64,000 nucleotides of DNA. It comes from Sulfuritalea hydrogenivorans sk43H (GTDB lineage: Bacteria; Pseudomonadota; Gammaproteobacteria; Burkholderiales; Rhodocyclaceae). The stretch covers positions 806,001-870,000 of the forward strand of contig NZ_AP012547.1 of assembly GCF_000828635.1 (NCBI RefSeq), given 5' to 3'. Below the pieces are notes generated by a model that was not told the origin of the DNA, made no database searches, and saw nothing but the letters and a program-made list of their open reading frames with translations. The translations under genes and the position numbers were made by a program. Position 1 is the stretch's first letter. Each line of letters opens with the position of its first letter. This document shows positions 18,133 to 25,845 of this stretch, in pieces.

Positions 18133-18558
18133 TCAGTGAAGGACTCGTGGCGCTTCGCCGAGGCTGTCGGGCGGTACCGGCGAAGCATGGTGGGCGACCA
18201 TGCGCCAGCCGAGGGCCCCGCGTACGTAGATGTTGGTGGCCGCCACCGGCGCGCTCATGCTCTCGTTGTCAACGGTGGCGATATGCTCGAGCAGGGTGCT
18301 GACCATCGCGAAGGGTGTCGTTACGGAGGTCTGCTGCGACAGACGCACCCTGAGCTTGCGGCCGTTGGCGAAGACATGCTGCCAGGCTTCGCGGATCATC
18401 GTGTAGCCGACCAGGCGCGGCCCGCCGGGATGCACGCAGACGACTTCCTCGTCTTCGGCCCAGACCGCCATCATGGCTTCGATGTCGCAGCGCTCCAGCG
18501 CTTCGTAGAAAGCCGCTTCGACATCCTGCGGCGTGGCGAAAAGTTTCTGCCCGGGCAT
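18133..18558 (-). CDS. SnoaL/NTF2-like domain protein
   Basis: 141 aa, single cone-shaped alpha+beta fold of the ketosteroid isomerase-like superfamily. Seen: ATPQDVEAAFYEALERCDIEAMMAVWAEDEEVVCVHPGGPRLVG-type start, then a beta-sheet part ending LGWRMVAHHASPV. The HPGGPRLVG and AHHAS elements are usual in this subfamily. No enzymatic function can be assigned. Only 2 bases separate it from the waaF stop and 8 from yheT-like, so it is probably co-transcribed with both. Confidence 0.85.
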   Translation of the reverse strand: MPGQKLFATPQDVEAAFYEALERCDIEAMMAVWAEDEEVVCVHPGGPRLVGYTMIREAWQHVFANGRKLRVRLSQQTSVTTPFAMVSTLLEHIATVDNESMSAPVAATNIYVRGALGWRMVAHHASPVPPDSLGEAPRVLH

Positions 18559-18560
18559 GG

Positions 18561-19559
18561 TCAGCTCCGCAACTTCGCGGTGACGTTCGCCGCGATCTGT
18601 TCAGGAGTGATTCCGTTCATGCAGTCGAAATGTCCCAGCGGACATTCGCGCTTGAAACAGGGGCTGCACGGCAGGTTTCGTGAAATGATTTCCGCCTCCG
18701 CCGACAACGGTGGCGTGTAGGCCGGCGACGACGAACCGTAGAGCGCGACGAGCGGCCGCCCCAGCGCCGCGGCCACGTGCATCAGGCCGGAGTCGTTGCT
18801 GACCACGCAGCGTGCGGAAGCAATCAGGTCGATGGCCTGTTCCAGCGAACTGCGGCCGCACAGGTTGAGCGCCGCGCCTTCCGCCGCCGCGCTGATTTCA
18901 TCGCCCACCGCGGCATCCTTGGCCGAACCGACCAGCCAGACCGGGTTTTGCGGGCTCGCGACGAGCCGCGCCAGCGCGGCAAAGTGCTGCGACGGCCAGC
19001 GTTTGGCCGGGCCGTATTCGGCGCCGGGGCAGAAGATCACCGGTGCGGCATCGAGAGGCAGGCCCAGTTCCCGGCGTACTGCTTGCTGCTGTTCCACCGT
19101 GGAACTCAGATGCGGTTGCGGCAAGGTCGCGGGCGGCGGCCCGGCCAGCGCGGCATAGCGCTGCACCAGTTGCGGATGCGCGCTTGCATCGAGCCGATGG
19201 CGTTCGTTGAGCAGCAGGTAGCGGGCTTCGCCCTGATAGCCGATGCGGCGGGGAATTCCGGCGAAGAAGGGCACCAGTGCCGACTTCCAGGAGTTCGGCA
19301 AGACGTAGGCTTTTGAAAAGTCGGCGCTGGCGAGACGGCGGCCCAAAGCGCGGCGCGCACCGAAATTGAATTCGCCATGGCCGAAGGGATTGACGATGAC
19401 CGCATCGACCTCGCCCATGCGCCCCAGCAGCGGCGCCGACCAGTTCGGCGCCAGCACCTCGATGCGGGCGTCGGGATGTTTGCGCTTGAGCAGCGCGAGC
19501 AGCGGCTGGGCGAGAATCGTGTCGCCGATCCAGGACGGAGCGACGACAAGAATCTTCAT
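18561..19559 (-). CDS. waaF: Lipopolysaccharide heptosyltransferase II
   Basis: 332 aa, GT-B glycosyltransferase family 9 that adds the second L-glycero-D-manno-heptose to the LPS inner core. Signature segments: MKILVVAPSWIGDTILAQPLL, LPNSWKSALVPFFAGIPRRIGY, CPGAEYGPAKRWPSQHFA, CVVSNDSGLMHVAAALGRPLVALYGSSSP and the C-terminal PCFKRECPLGHFDCMNGI. Full length. It carries an antisense copy of repeat A (read RRLASADF). First gene of a likely minus-strand operon waaF, SnoaL-like, yheT-like, algC. Confidence 0.95.
   Translation of the reverse strand: MKILVVAPSWIGDTILAQPLLALLKRKHPDARIEVLAPNWSAPLLGRMGEVDAVIVNPFGHGEFNFGARRALGRRLASADFSKAYVLPNSWKSALVPFFAGIPRRIGYQGEARYLLLNERHRLDASAHPQLVQRYAALAGPPPATLPQPHLSSTVEQQQAVRRELGLPLDAAPVIFCPGAEYGPAKRWPSQHFAALARLVASPQNPVWLVGSAKDAAVGDEISAAAEGAALNLCGRSSLEQAIDLIASARCVVSNDSGLMHVAAALGRPLVALYGSSSPAYTPPLSAEAEIISRNLPCSPCFKRECPLGHFDCMNGITPEQIAANVTAKLRS
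19320..19340 (+). repeat. Dispersed repeat A, antisense copy in waaF
   Basis: GTCGGCGCTGGCG, AG, ACGGCG preceded by AAAA. Antisense to waaF, read as RRLASADFSK in that protein. Confidence 0.5.
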
Positions 19560-19592
19560 ACCGGAAGTGGAGCGCGAATCTGGCGACGAAGC

Positions 19593-19799
19593 TTAATGGT
19601 GGCCCTTGGGGCGCTCGCCTTCGAAGCGGTATTGCGTGCCGCAATAGGGGCAGGCGGCCTCGCCGGACTCGCTTTTCAGCACGTCGATGAAGACGCGCGG
19701 ATGGCGGGCCCACAGCGGCGCGCCAGGACGCGGGCAGGCCAGCGGCAGATCGTGGGCGGTAACGGCAACCTGGCGTTGCGATTCGTCGAGTGTGGTCAT
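19593..19799 (-). CDS. Zinc-finger (CHCC-type) domain protein
   Basis: 68 aa. Zinc-ligand pattern: LACPRPGAPLWARHPRVF with C and H, then AACPYCGTQYRFEG (CxxC), ending GHH. This is the CHCC zinc-finger family found as a small gene near ilvE and waaF in betaproteobacteria; bacterial members resemble the 13-kDa accessory subunit of mitochondrial complex I. Bacterial role unknown. The start is preceded by CCGAGG. 33 bases separate it from waaF on the same strand. Confidence 0.88.
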   Translation of the reverse strand: MTTLDESQRQVAVTAHDLPLACPRPGAPLWARHPRVFIDVLKSESGEAACPYCGTQYRFEGERPKGHH

Positions 19800-19875
19800 G
19801 GCTTACCTCGGTTAAATGTGAGGAAACTCGCTCGGAGGCACGAGTGACATTCGAGCGCAGCGAGCCGATCAGTCA

Positions 19876-19893
19876 CCCCGCCTCGGGGCGGGG
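19876..19893 (-). other. GC-rich hairpin in the ilvE to zinc-finger gap
   Basis: CCCCGCC, loop TCGG, GGCGGGG. It lies in the 166-base gap between ilvE and the zinc-finger gene. The surrounding bases also hold a looser inverted repeat (CTCGCTCG with CGAGCGCAGCGAG). No T-run, so termination is uncertain. Nothing coding is seen in this gap. Confidence 0.3.
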
Positions 19894-19965
19894 CCGGGGT
19901 GGGGGCGACCAATTCGCCCTTGCGTTGTTTCATGCTCAGAGATGTGTCGTACTCGACCGTGAGCG

Positions 19966-20886
19966 TTAAATATAGCTCAGCCAGTCCTTGTGGGCCGGCA
20001 CCTTGCCGTTCACCACGTCGAAGAACAGGCTCTGGATCTTCTGGGTGATCGGCCCGCGGCTGCCGGCACCGATGGTGCGGTTGTCGAGCTCGCGGATCGG
20101 CGTGACTTCCGCCGCCGTGCCGGTGAAGAAGGCTTCGTCGGCGATGTAGATGTCGTCGCGCGTCAGGCGCTTGGCAATCACCTGGTAGCCGAGTTCCGCG
20201 GCCAGCGTGATGACGGTGTTGCGGGTGATGCCCATCAAGGCGGAGGCGATCTCGGGTTCGTAGATCACGCCGTCCTTGATCACGAACAGGTTTTCCCCGG
20301 CGCCTTCGGCAACGAAGCCATCGACGTCGAGCAGCAGGGCCTCGTCGTAGCCGTCCTCGGTGGCTTCCATGTTGGCCAGGATCGAGTTGGCATAAGTGCC
20401 GGCGAACTTGGCGCGCGCCATGTTGACGTTGACGTGGTGCCGCGAGTAGCTGGAGGTCTTGACCCGGATGCCCTTCTCCATGCCTTCCTCGCCGAGGTAG
20501 GCGCCCCAGGGCCAGGCCGCGATCGAAACATGCGTCGCCGCGCCGCGCGGGCTGACGCCCATCTTTTCCGAACCGTAGAAGGCGATCGGGCGCAGGTAGC
20601 AGGATTCGAGCTTGTTGCTGCGCACGACTTCCTTGTGCGCCTCGATCAGCGTCGCCTTGTCGTAAGGCATCGGCATGCGGTAGATGTGCGCCGAATTGAA
20701 CAGCCGGTCGGTGTGCTCCTTGAGGCGGAAAATCGCGGTGCCGGAGACGGTCTTGTAGGCGCGCACACCCTCGAACACGGCGAGGCCATAGTGCAGCGAG
20801 TGCGTCAGCACGTGGGTGGTGGCATCGCGCCAGGGCACGAGCTTGCCGTCGTACCAGATGAAGCCGTCACGGTCGGCCATGGACAT
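19966..20886 (-). CDS. ilvE: Branched-chain amino acid aminotransferase
   Basis: 306 aa, fold-type IV PLP enzyme catalysing the last step of Val, Leu and Ile synthesis. Motifs: ADRDGFIWYDGKLVPWRDA, THSLHYGLAVFEGVRAY, RLKEHTDRLFNSAHIY, the lysine region NVNMARAKFAGTYANSILA, and GFVAEGAGENLFVIKDG plus TRDDIYIADEAFFTGTAAEV for the cofactor phosphate. The start was set at 20886 because GGAGACCCACC precedes this ATG; the frame is open upstream but that stretch is not IlvE. Faces nudJ divergently across 63 bases. Confidence 0.96.
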   Translation of the reverse strand: MSMADRDGFIWYDGKLVPWRDATTHVLTHSLHYGLAVFEGVRAYKTVSGTAIFRLKEHTDRLFNSAHIYRMPMPYDKATLIEAHKEVVRSNKLESCYLRPIAFYGSEKMGVSPRGAATHVSIAAWPWGAYLGEEGMEKGIRVKTSSYSRHHVNVNMARAKFAGTYANSILANMEATEDGYDEALLLDVDGFVAEGAGENLFVIKDGVIYEPEIASALMGITRNTVITLAAELGYQVIAKRLTRDDIYIADEAFFTGTAAEVTPIRELDNRTIGAGSRGPITQKIQSLFFDVVNGKVPAHKDWLSYI

Positions 20887-20949
20887 GGTGGGTCTCCAGC
20901 ATTGCGGTGAATGAAGTAGTGATTTTAGCAGGGGCGCTAAAATACGCGG

Positions 20950-21402
20950 ATGAATCGTGTCTGGAAACCCAATGTCACCGTGGCTGCGCTGATCGAGCGC
21001 GAGGGGCGCTTCCTGCTGGTCGAGGAGGAAACCGAAGACGGCCTGCGCTTCAACCAGCCCGCCGGTCACCTCGACGAGGGCGAGTCGCTGGTTGCGGCCT
21101 GCACCCGCGAAGCTGCCGAGGAGACTGCGTGGAGTTTCAATCCGACGGCGCTGGTCGGCATTTACCAGTGGCCGCGGCCGCAGGGCGACATTACCTATTT
21201 GCGCTTTGCCTTTTCCGGCGAGTTGGGTGCGCATGAGGAAGGCCGTACACTCGATGCCGGCATCCTGCGCGCCGTCTGGATGACGCCGGACGAAATTCGC
21301 GCCAGCGCCGATCGCCATCGCAGCCCGCTGGTCTGGCAGTGCGTGAGCGACTACCTCGCCGGGCGGCGCTTCCCGCTTGAACTTTTGAGGCACTACGACT
21401 GA
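20950..21402 (+). CDS. nudJ: Nudix hydrolase NudJ
   Basis: 150 aa. NudJ acts on HMP-PP and nucleoside di/triphosphates. The Nudix box is complete: [23 protein letters not shown]-type GX5EX7REUXEEXGU, with W in the last position. [22 protein letters not shown] precedes it. It lies directly upstream of mnmA (5-base gap), the same nudJ-mnmA order as in enterobacteria. Confidence 0.92.
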   Translation: MNRVWKPNVTVAALIEREGRFLLVEEETEDGLRFNQPAGHLDEGESLVAACTREAAEETAWSFNPTALVGIYQWPRPQGDITYLRFAFSGELGAHEEGRTLDAGILRAVWMTPDEIRASADRHRSPLVWQCVSDYLAGRRFPLELLRHYD

Positions 21403-21407
21403 CCACC

Positions 21408-22508
21408 ATGTCCAAGGGAAAAATAATCGTCGGGCTTTCCGGCGGCGTCGATTCGTCGGTTGCGGCGCTGCTGCTCAAGCGCGAAGGCTACGAAGTCATC
21501 GGCCTGTTCATGAAAAACTGGGAGGGTGACGATACCGATGAGTATTGTTCCTCGCGCCAGGACCTGGTCGACGCCGCTGCCGCGGCAGACGTCCTCGGCA
21601 TCGAGTTCGAGGCCGTCAATTTCGCCGAGGAATACCGGGAACGGGTGTTCGCCGATTTCCTGCGCGAATACCAGGCCGGGCGCACGCCGAATCCCGACGT
21701 GTTGTGCAATTCGGAAATCAAGTTCAAGGCCTTTCTCGACCATGCCATCGCGCTCGGCGCCGACAAGATCGCCACCGGCCACTATGCGCAGGTGAGGGAG
21801 TTCCTCGGCGAATGGCAATTGCTCAAGGCCGAGGACGGCACCAAGGACCAGAGCTATTTCCTGCATCGCCTGAACCAGGCGCAGCTGGCGAAGACACTGT
21901 TTCCCGTCGGCCACTTGTACAAGCGCGATGTGCGCAAGATTGCCGAGGAGGCCGGCCTGCCCAACCATGCGCGCAAGGATTCGACCGGCATCTGCTTCAT
22001 CGGCGAACGACCCTTCCGCGAATTCCTGGCGCGCTACCTGCCGAAACAGCCGGGCGAGATTCGCGTGTTCGGCACCGATCGCGTGATCGGCCGTCACGAG
22101 GGCCTGATGTACTACACCCTCGGCCAGCGCGAAGGCCTCGGCATCGGCGGCGTCAAGGGCGCGCCGGAGGAACCCTGGTTCGTCGCCGGCAAGGACATGG
22201 ACAAGAATGTCCTGTGGGTGGTGCAGGGCCACGAACATCCCGCCCTGCTTTCCGGCAGCCTGGTGGCCCGGGATCTCTCCTGGATTTCAGGACGCGCACC
22301 GCACACGCATTGGGTTTATGCGGCGAAAACACGCTACCGCCAGCCGGATGCGGCCTGCGATGTCGAGCGCGTTTCGGAGACGGAATGCGAGGTCGTCTTT
22401 GCTGCTCCGCAATGGGCAGTGACCCCCGGACAGTCGCTCGTACTCTACGAATCGAAGGTTTGCCTGGGCGGCGGCGTGATTGCAACATCGCAGGCGCAAC
22501 GTGAATAA
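21408..22508 (+). CDS. mnmA: tRNA-specific 2-thiouridylase MnmA
   Basis: 366 aa. Adenylates and thiolates U34 of tRNA-Lys, Glu and Gln with sulfur from the IscS/Tus relay. ATP PP-loop [27 protein letters not shown], first catalytic cysteine in [13 protein letters not shown], second in [13 protein letters not shown], and the tRNA-binding [10 protein letters not shown]. Full length. The predicted protein ends QAQRE, followed by the HU promoter. Confidence 0.97.
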   Translation: MSKGKIIVGLSGGVDSSVAALLLKREGYEVIGLFMKNWEGDDTDEYCSSRQDLVDAAAAADVLGIEFEAVNFAEEYRERVFADFLREYQAGRTPNPDVLCNSEIKFKAFLDHAIALGADKIATGHYAQVREFLGEWQLLKAEDGTKDQSYFLHRLNQAQLAKTLFPVGHLYKRDVRKIAEEAGLPNHARKDSTGICFIGERPFREFLARYLPKQPGEIRVFGTDRVIGRHEGLMYYTLGQREGLGIGGVKGAPEEPWFVAGKDMDKNVLWVVQGHEHPALLSGSLVARDLSWISGRAPHTHWVYAAKTRYRQPDAACDVERVSETECEVVFAAPQWAVTPGQSLVLYESKVCLGGGVIATSQAQRE

Positions 22509-22513
22509 ATACC

Positions 22514-22544
22514 TTGCACAAGCCCGGTAGAACGGGTTTAGAAT
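22514..22544 (+). promoter_or_regulatory. Probable sigma-70 promoter of the HU gene
   Basis: TTGCAC (22514-22519) and TAGAAT (22539-22544) with a 19-base spacer; TTTAGA two bases earlier gives 17. An imperfect inverted repeat (AAGCCCG/CGGGTTT) lies in the spacer. The HU start follows 46 bases later behind a strong AGGAGG. Confidence 0.5.
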
Positions 22545-22589
22545 ATTTTTTGGGCGGGATGCCCTCAAAACTCAGGAGGAATTTAAGGT

Positions 22590-22880
22590 ATGAATAAGGC
22601 AGAGCTGATTGAAATCGCCGCCAAGGAAGCCGACATTAGCAAGGCTGCCGCTGGCAAGGCGCTGGATGGAATCATGGCAGCAGTGGTGAAAGCGGTTTCG
22701 AAAGGGGATACCGTTACTCTCGTAGGCTTCGGCACCTTCAAGTCGGCCAAGCGCGCAGCGCGCACCGGCAAGAATCCGAAGACCGGCGCCACCATCAAGA
22801 TTCCCGCGACCACCGTGCCGAAGTTCAGCGCGGGTTCCGGTTTCAAGTTGGCGGTTTCCGGCAAAAAAGCCAAGAAGTAA
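22590..22880 (+). CDS. hup: DNA-binding protein HU
   Basis: 96 aa nucleoid protein. Start MNKAELIEIAAKEADISKAA, core GDTVTLVGFGTFKSAKRAARTGKNPKTGATIKIPA with the DNA-intercalating P of the arm (KNPKTG), then PKFSAGSGFKLAV. The tail is lysine-rich (SGKKAKK). Strong ribosome site AGGAGG 11 bases upstream. Single gene with its own promoter and terminator. Confidence 0.97.
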   Translation: MNKAELIEIAAKEADISKAAAGKALDGIMAAVVKAVSKGDTVTLVGFGTFKSAKRAARTGKNPKTGATIKIPATTVPKFSAGSGFKLAVSGKKAKK

Positions 22881-22895
22881 GGTCACAGGATTCCA

Positions 22896-22927
22896 GAAAA
22901 AGGGCCCGCACTGCGGGCCCTTTTTTT
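22896..22927 (+). terminator. Rho-independent terminator of the HU gene
   Basis: AAAAA GGGCCCGC, loop ACT, GCGGGCCC followed by seven T. Textbook intrinsic terminator. Confidence 0.97.
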
Positions 22928-23075
22928 GTCCGCGCGAGGCGTGCGGATGGCATCCAGGCGACATGCCTTCGGTGGCATCCCGGTGGCCGCAAGAAAATTC
23001 CCGCCGGATTTCCATTGTCTTTTCAGCCCCCGCTGATTATTCTCTCCATTGAAACGGAATTTTGGGAGGCCCATC

Positions 23076-23507
23076 ATGATCAACACACAACATCAGGACC
23101 ATCTGGTCGAGTTCGCCGTGTTCGGCGAATTCACCCTGGCCGACTTCAAGGAATTCGAGGAACTGGTTGTTCACGAGATCAATTTCTCGGGAACGGTAAA
23201 CCTGCTGGTCGATCTGCGCGACATGGCGGATTTCACGCTGGATGTGGTCTGGGAGGAAATCCGCTTTTCCCAGCAGCACGCCGGCGACTTCAATCGCATT
23301 GCGGTGATCACCGAAAGCCAGTGGGTGGCATGGAGCGCTTGGCTGGAGCAACTGTTCGTCAATGCCGACGTGACGGTGTTCGAGGATGAGGCCGAGGCTC
23401 GCGCCTGGCTCGCCGAAAAAGCGAATGACTGCACTGAAGGAGTCGCCGGCCGCGTTGCTGGTCAGCGCGGAACAACTTGCCGCTCATCCCGAGTGGCGGG
23501 TCTTTGA
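23076..23507 (+). CDS. SpoIIAA/STAS-like protein with a read-through tail
   Basis: 143 aa. STAS-like (SpoIIAA-like) cytoplasmic protein: LVEFAVFGEFTLADFKEFEE, NLLVDLRDMADFTLDVVWEE, FNRIAVITESQWVAWSAW, and the C-terminal FEDEAEARAWLAEKAND expected at the end of the domain. The last about 25 residues (CTEGVAGRVAGQRGTT and on) are out-of-frame sseA sequence, not family sequence. The ATG at 23076 has GGGAGG 6 bases upstream. Overlaps sseA by 83 nt. The biochemical role of this subfamily is unknown. Confidence 0.82.
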   Translation: MINTQHQDHLVEFAVFGEFTLADFKEFEELVVHEINFSGTVNLLVDLRDMADFTLDVVWEEIRFSQQHAGDFNRIAVITESQWVAWSAWLEQLFVNADVTVFEDEAEARAWLAEKANDCTEGVAGRVAGQRGTTCRSSRVAGL

Positions 23508-24279
23508 CTGCCGCCATGATCTGAAGAATACGGAATACGGCCGCCAGGCCTATGCCCGCGGCCACATTCCCGGCGCGCTGTTCCTGCATCTCGACGACGA
23601 CCTGTCGGGTGCAAAGGATGGAAGCAATGGCCGTCATCCGCTGCCCGATGTGGCCAGTTTCGCAGCACGCATGTCGGCCTGTGGCGTCGATGCGTCGACG
23701 CAGGTAGTGGCCTACGACAACGAAGGCGGAATCTTTGCGTCGCGCCTGTGGTGGATGCTGCGCTGGCTTGGCCATGACAAGGTGGCGCTGCTCGACGGCG
23801 GCTTGCCCGGCTGGCGGCGCGGCAAGCGGGCGCTGGAAGAAACGGTGCCCGTGGTGGCGCCGCGCGTATTCACGCCGCAACCACGGAACATGACGGTCGA
23901 CGCGGGACAGGTGCTGTCCAGCCTGCAGTCGGAAGATATGCTGATCGTCGATGCGCGCAGCCCGGAACGGTTTCGCGGCGAGAACGAGACGCTAGATCCG
24001 GTGGGCGGCCACATTCCCGGCGCGGTGAATCGCTTCTACTTCGACAATCTCGATGACGACGGCTGCTTCTTCAAACCGGTGGCGGAACTGCGCGCGGAAT
24101 TCGACGCGCTGCTTGCCGGTCGACCGGCAACGGATGTCGTGCAGCAGTGCGGCTCGGGCGTCACCGCCTGCCACAACCTGCTGGCGATGGAACTGGCCGG
24201 GCTCAGCGGCTCGAAGCTGTATCCCGGATCGTGGAGCGAGTGGTGCGCCGATGCTTCGCGGCCGGTGGCGACGGGCTAG
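23425..24279 (+). CDS. sseA: 3-mercaptopyruvate sulfurtransferase (tandem rhodanese)
   Basis: 284 aa with two rhodanese domains. The N-terminal inactive domain starts LLVSAEQLAAHPEWRVFDCRHDL; the C-terminal domain has DMLIVDARSPERFRGE and the active loop QQCGSGVTACHNLLAMELAG. The CGSGVTA loop fits mercaptopyruvate rather than thiosulfate (CRKGVT) specificity. The start at 23425 (MTALKESP) lies inside the preceding STAS-like gene. Transfers sulfur from mercaptopyruvate to thiol acceptors. Confidence 0.92.
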   Translation: MTALKESPAALLVSAEQLAAHPEWRVFDCRHDLKNTEYGRQAYARGHIPGALFLHLDDDLSGAKDGSNGRHPLPDVASFAARMSACGVDASTQVVAYDNEGGIFASRLWWMLRWLGHDKVALLDGGLPGWRRGKRALEETVPVVAPRVFTPQPRNMTVDAGQVLSSLQSEDMLIVDARSPERFRGENETLDPVGGHIPGAVNRFYFDNLDDDGCFFKPVAELRAEFDALLAGRPATDVVQQCGSGVTACHNLLAMELAGLSGSKLYPGSWSEWCADASRPVATG

Positions 24280-24282
24280 TAG

Positions 24283-25365
24283 TCAGTCGGTGGCGTGGCG
24301 TGCCAGTGCCCACGCCACATGTTCGCGCACCAGCGGCAACGGATGATCGGCGCGTGAGCGCAGGGCGCCGAGCACCGCTTCGCTCGGCGGTGCATTGCCC
24401 AGCGCCACGGCGATATTGCGCAGCCAGCGCTCGAAGCCGATGCGGCGGATCGGCGACCCGGCCAGCCTTTCGTTGAAATCGTTTTCGTCCCAGGCGAAGA
24501 GTTCGACCAGTGTCGCCCGGTCGAGATCGTGGCGTGGCGTGAAGTCGGTCTCGCGCGCCAGGGGCGCGAAGCGGTTCCACGGACAGGCCAGCTGGCAATC
24601 GTCGCAGCCGTAGATGCGGTTTCCCAGCAGGGGCCGCAGCGCTTCGGGAATGCTGCCCTTGAGTTCGATCGTGAGGTAGGAAATGCATAGCCGCGCATCG
24701 ACCTGGTAGGGCGCGACGATGGCCTGCGTCGGGCAGGCGTCGATGCAGGCGGTGCAGTTGCCGCAGTGATCGGTGACCGGCGTATCCGGCGCCAGCGGCA
24801 GGTCGGTGAATATCTCGCCGAGGAAGAAATACGATCCCGCCTCGCGGTCGAGCAGCAGCGTGTGCTTGCCGCGCCAGCCCAGTCCGCTGTTCTGCGCCAG
24901 GCCGACTTCCATCACCGGCGCGGAGTCGGTGAATACCCGGTAGGCGAACTCGCCGATCTCGTCGGTGATCCGGTCGGCCAGTTTTTGCAGGCGGGCGCGC
25001 AACAGCTTGTGGTAGTCGCGGCCCAGCGCGTAGCGCGAAACGAAAGCCCGCTCGCCGTCGGCCAGCGCTTCCTGGGAGTCGGCGCTCGCGGGACGGTAAT
25101 TGATGCGTGCCGTGATGATGCTGCGCGTGCCCGGCACCAGTTCGGTCGGCAGCGCGCGCTTGTTTCCCGCTGGCGTCACGTGGGCCGCCATATAATCCAT
25201 CTCGCCATGGAAGCCGGCGACCAGCCATGCGTCCAGAGCTTCTGCGGCGCCGTCGACCCGGGTGCCGGAAAAGCCGATCGCATCAAAGCCCAGTTCGCGG
25301 CCCCAGCGCCGTATGCCGTCCTTCAACGCCGTCGAGTTTTTTTCATCGCCATGCATGCCGACCAT
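24283..25365 (-). CDS. queG: Epoxyqueuosine reductase QueG
   Basis: 360 aa, cobalamin- and Fe-S-dependent enzyme for the last step of queuosine synthesis in tRNA. Two [4Fe-4S] motifs: TDHCGNCTACIDACPTQAI and GCDDCQLACPWNRF. N-terminal GFDAIGFSGTRVDG, cobalamin region FVSRYALGRDYHKLLRARLQ, WRGKHTLLLDREAGSYFFLGEI, C-terminal HEAT-like repeats (RWLRNIAVALGNAP). The start is at 25365 or 25356; either overlaps the tsaE start on the other strand. Ends 3 bases from the converging sseA. Confidence 0.95.
   Translation of the reverse strand: MVGMHGDEKNSTALKDGIRRWGRELGFDAIGFSGTRVDGAAEALDAWLVAGFHGEMDYMAAHVTPAGNKRALPTELVPGTRSIITARINYRPASADSQEALADGERAFVSRYALGRDYHKLLRARLQKLADRITDEIGEFAYRVFTDSAPVMEVGLAQNSGLGWRGKHTLLLDREAGSYFFLGEIFTDLPLAPDTPVTDHCGNCTACIDACPTQAIVAPYQVDARLCISYLTIELKGSIPEALRPLLGNRIYGCDDCQLACPWNRFAPLARETDFTPRHDLDRATLVELFAWDENDFNERLAGSPIRRIGFERWLRNIAVALGNAPPSEAVLGALRSRADHPLPLVREHVAWALARHATD
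25078..25101 (+). repeat. Dispersed repeat A, antisense copy in queG
   Basis: GTCGGCGCTCGCG, GG, ACGGTAATT. One core mismatch (CTCGCG for CTGGCG). Read RPASADS in QueG. Confidence 0.4.
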
Positions 25366-25845
25366 CTTACTTTAGCGTTGCCGAACGAAGCCGATACCCT
25401 GGCGCTGGGTGCTGCCGTGGTCGGCAATCTGGTGCCGGGCATGGTGGTCTGGCTCGATGGCGACCTCGGCGCGGGCAAGACCACGTTGGTGCGCGGCCTG
25501 TTGCGCGCGGCCGGCGACAGCGGCCCGGTAAAAAGCCCCACTTACACACTGGTTGAAGTTCACGTGGTTTCTGGATTAAACTTCTATCACTTTGATTTTT
25601 ATAGATTCAATCAGGCGGAAGAATATCTCGATGCGGGGCTCGATGAGTATTTTTCAGGAAGCGGAATTTGTCTGGTCGAATGGCCCGACAAGGCCGCGCC
25701 ATACCTGCCGCCCGCCGATATGCGAATCGAGTTGCGCGTGGATCCGAGCGGCGAGGGGCGCATCGCGTCCATCACCGCAGCAAGTGACAAGGGACGCACA
25801 TGCCTCGCCGGCGTGATGTCCTCAAGTTCGCCGCGGCCAGCCTGA
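25351..25845 (+). CDS. tsaE: tRNA threonylcarbamoyladenosine biosynthesis ATPase TsaE
   Basis: 164 aa P-loop ATPase of the TsaBDE complex for t6A37. Walker A WLDGDLGAGKTTLVRGLL, switch region SPTYTLVEVH, YHFDFYRFNQAEEYLDAGLDEY, CLVEWPDKA. The start at 25351 (MHADHLTL) overlaps the divergent queG start by 6-15 bases and no other good start exists. The 3' end overlaps amiC by 46 nt; tsaE-amiC is a classical pair. Confidence 0.93.
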   Translation: MHADHLTLALPNEADTLALGAAVVGNLVPGMVVWLDGDLGAGKTTLVRGLLRAAGDSGPVKSPTYTLVEVHVVSGLNFYHFDFYRFNQAEEYLDAGLDEYFSGSGICLVEWPDKAAPYLPPADMRIELRVDPSGEGRIASITAASDKGRTCLAGVMSSSSPRPA

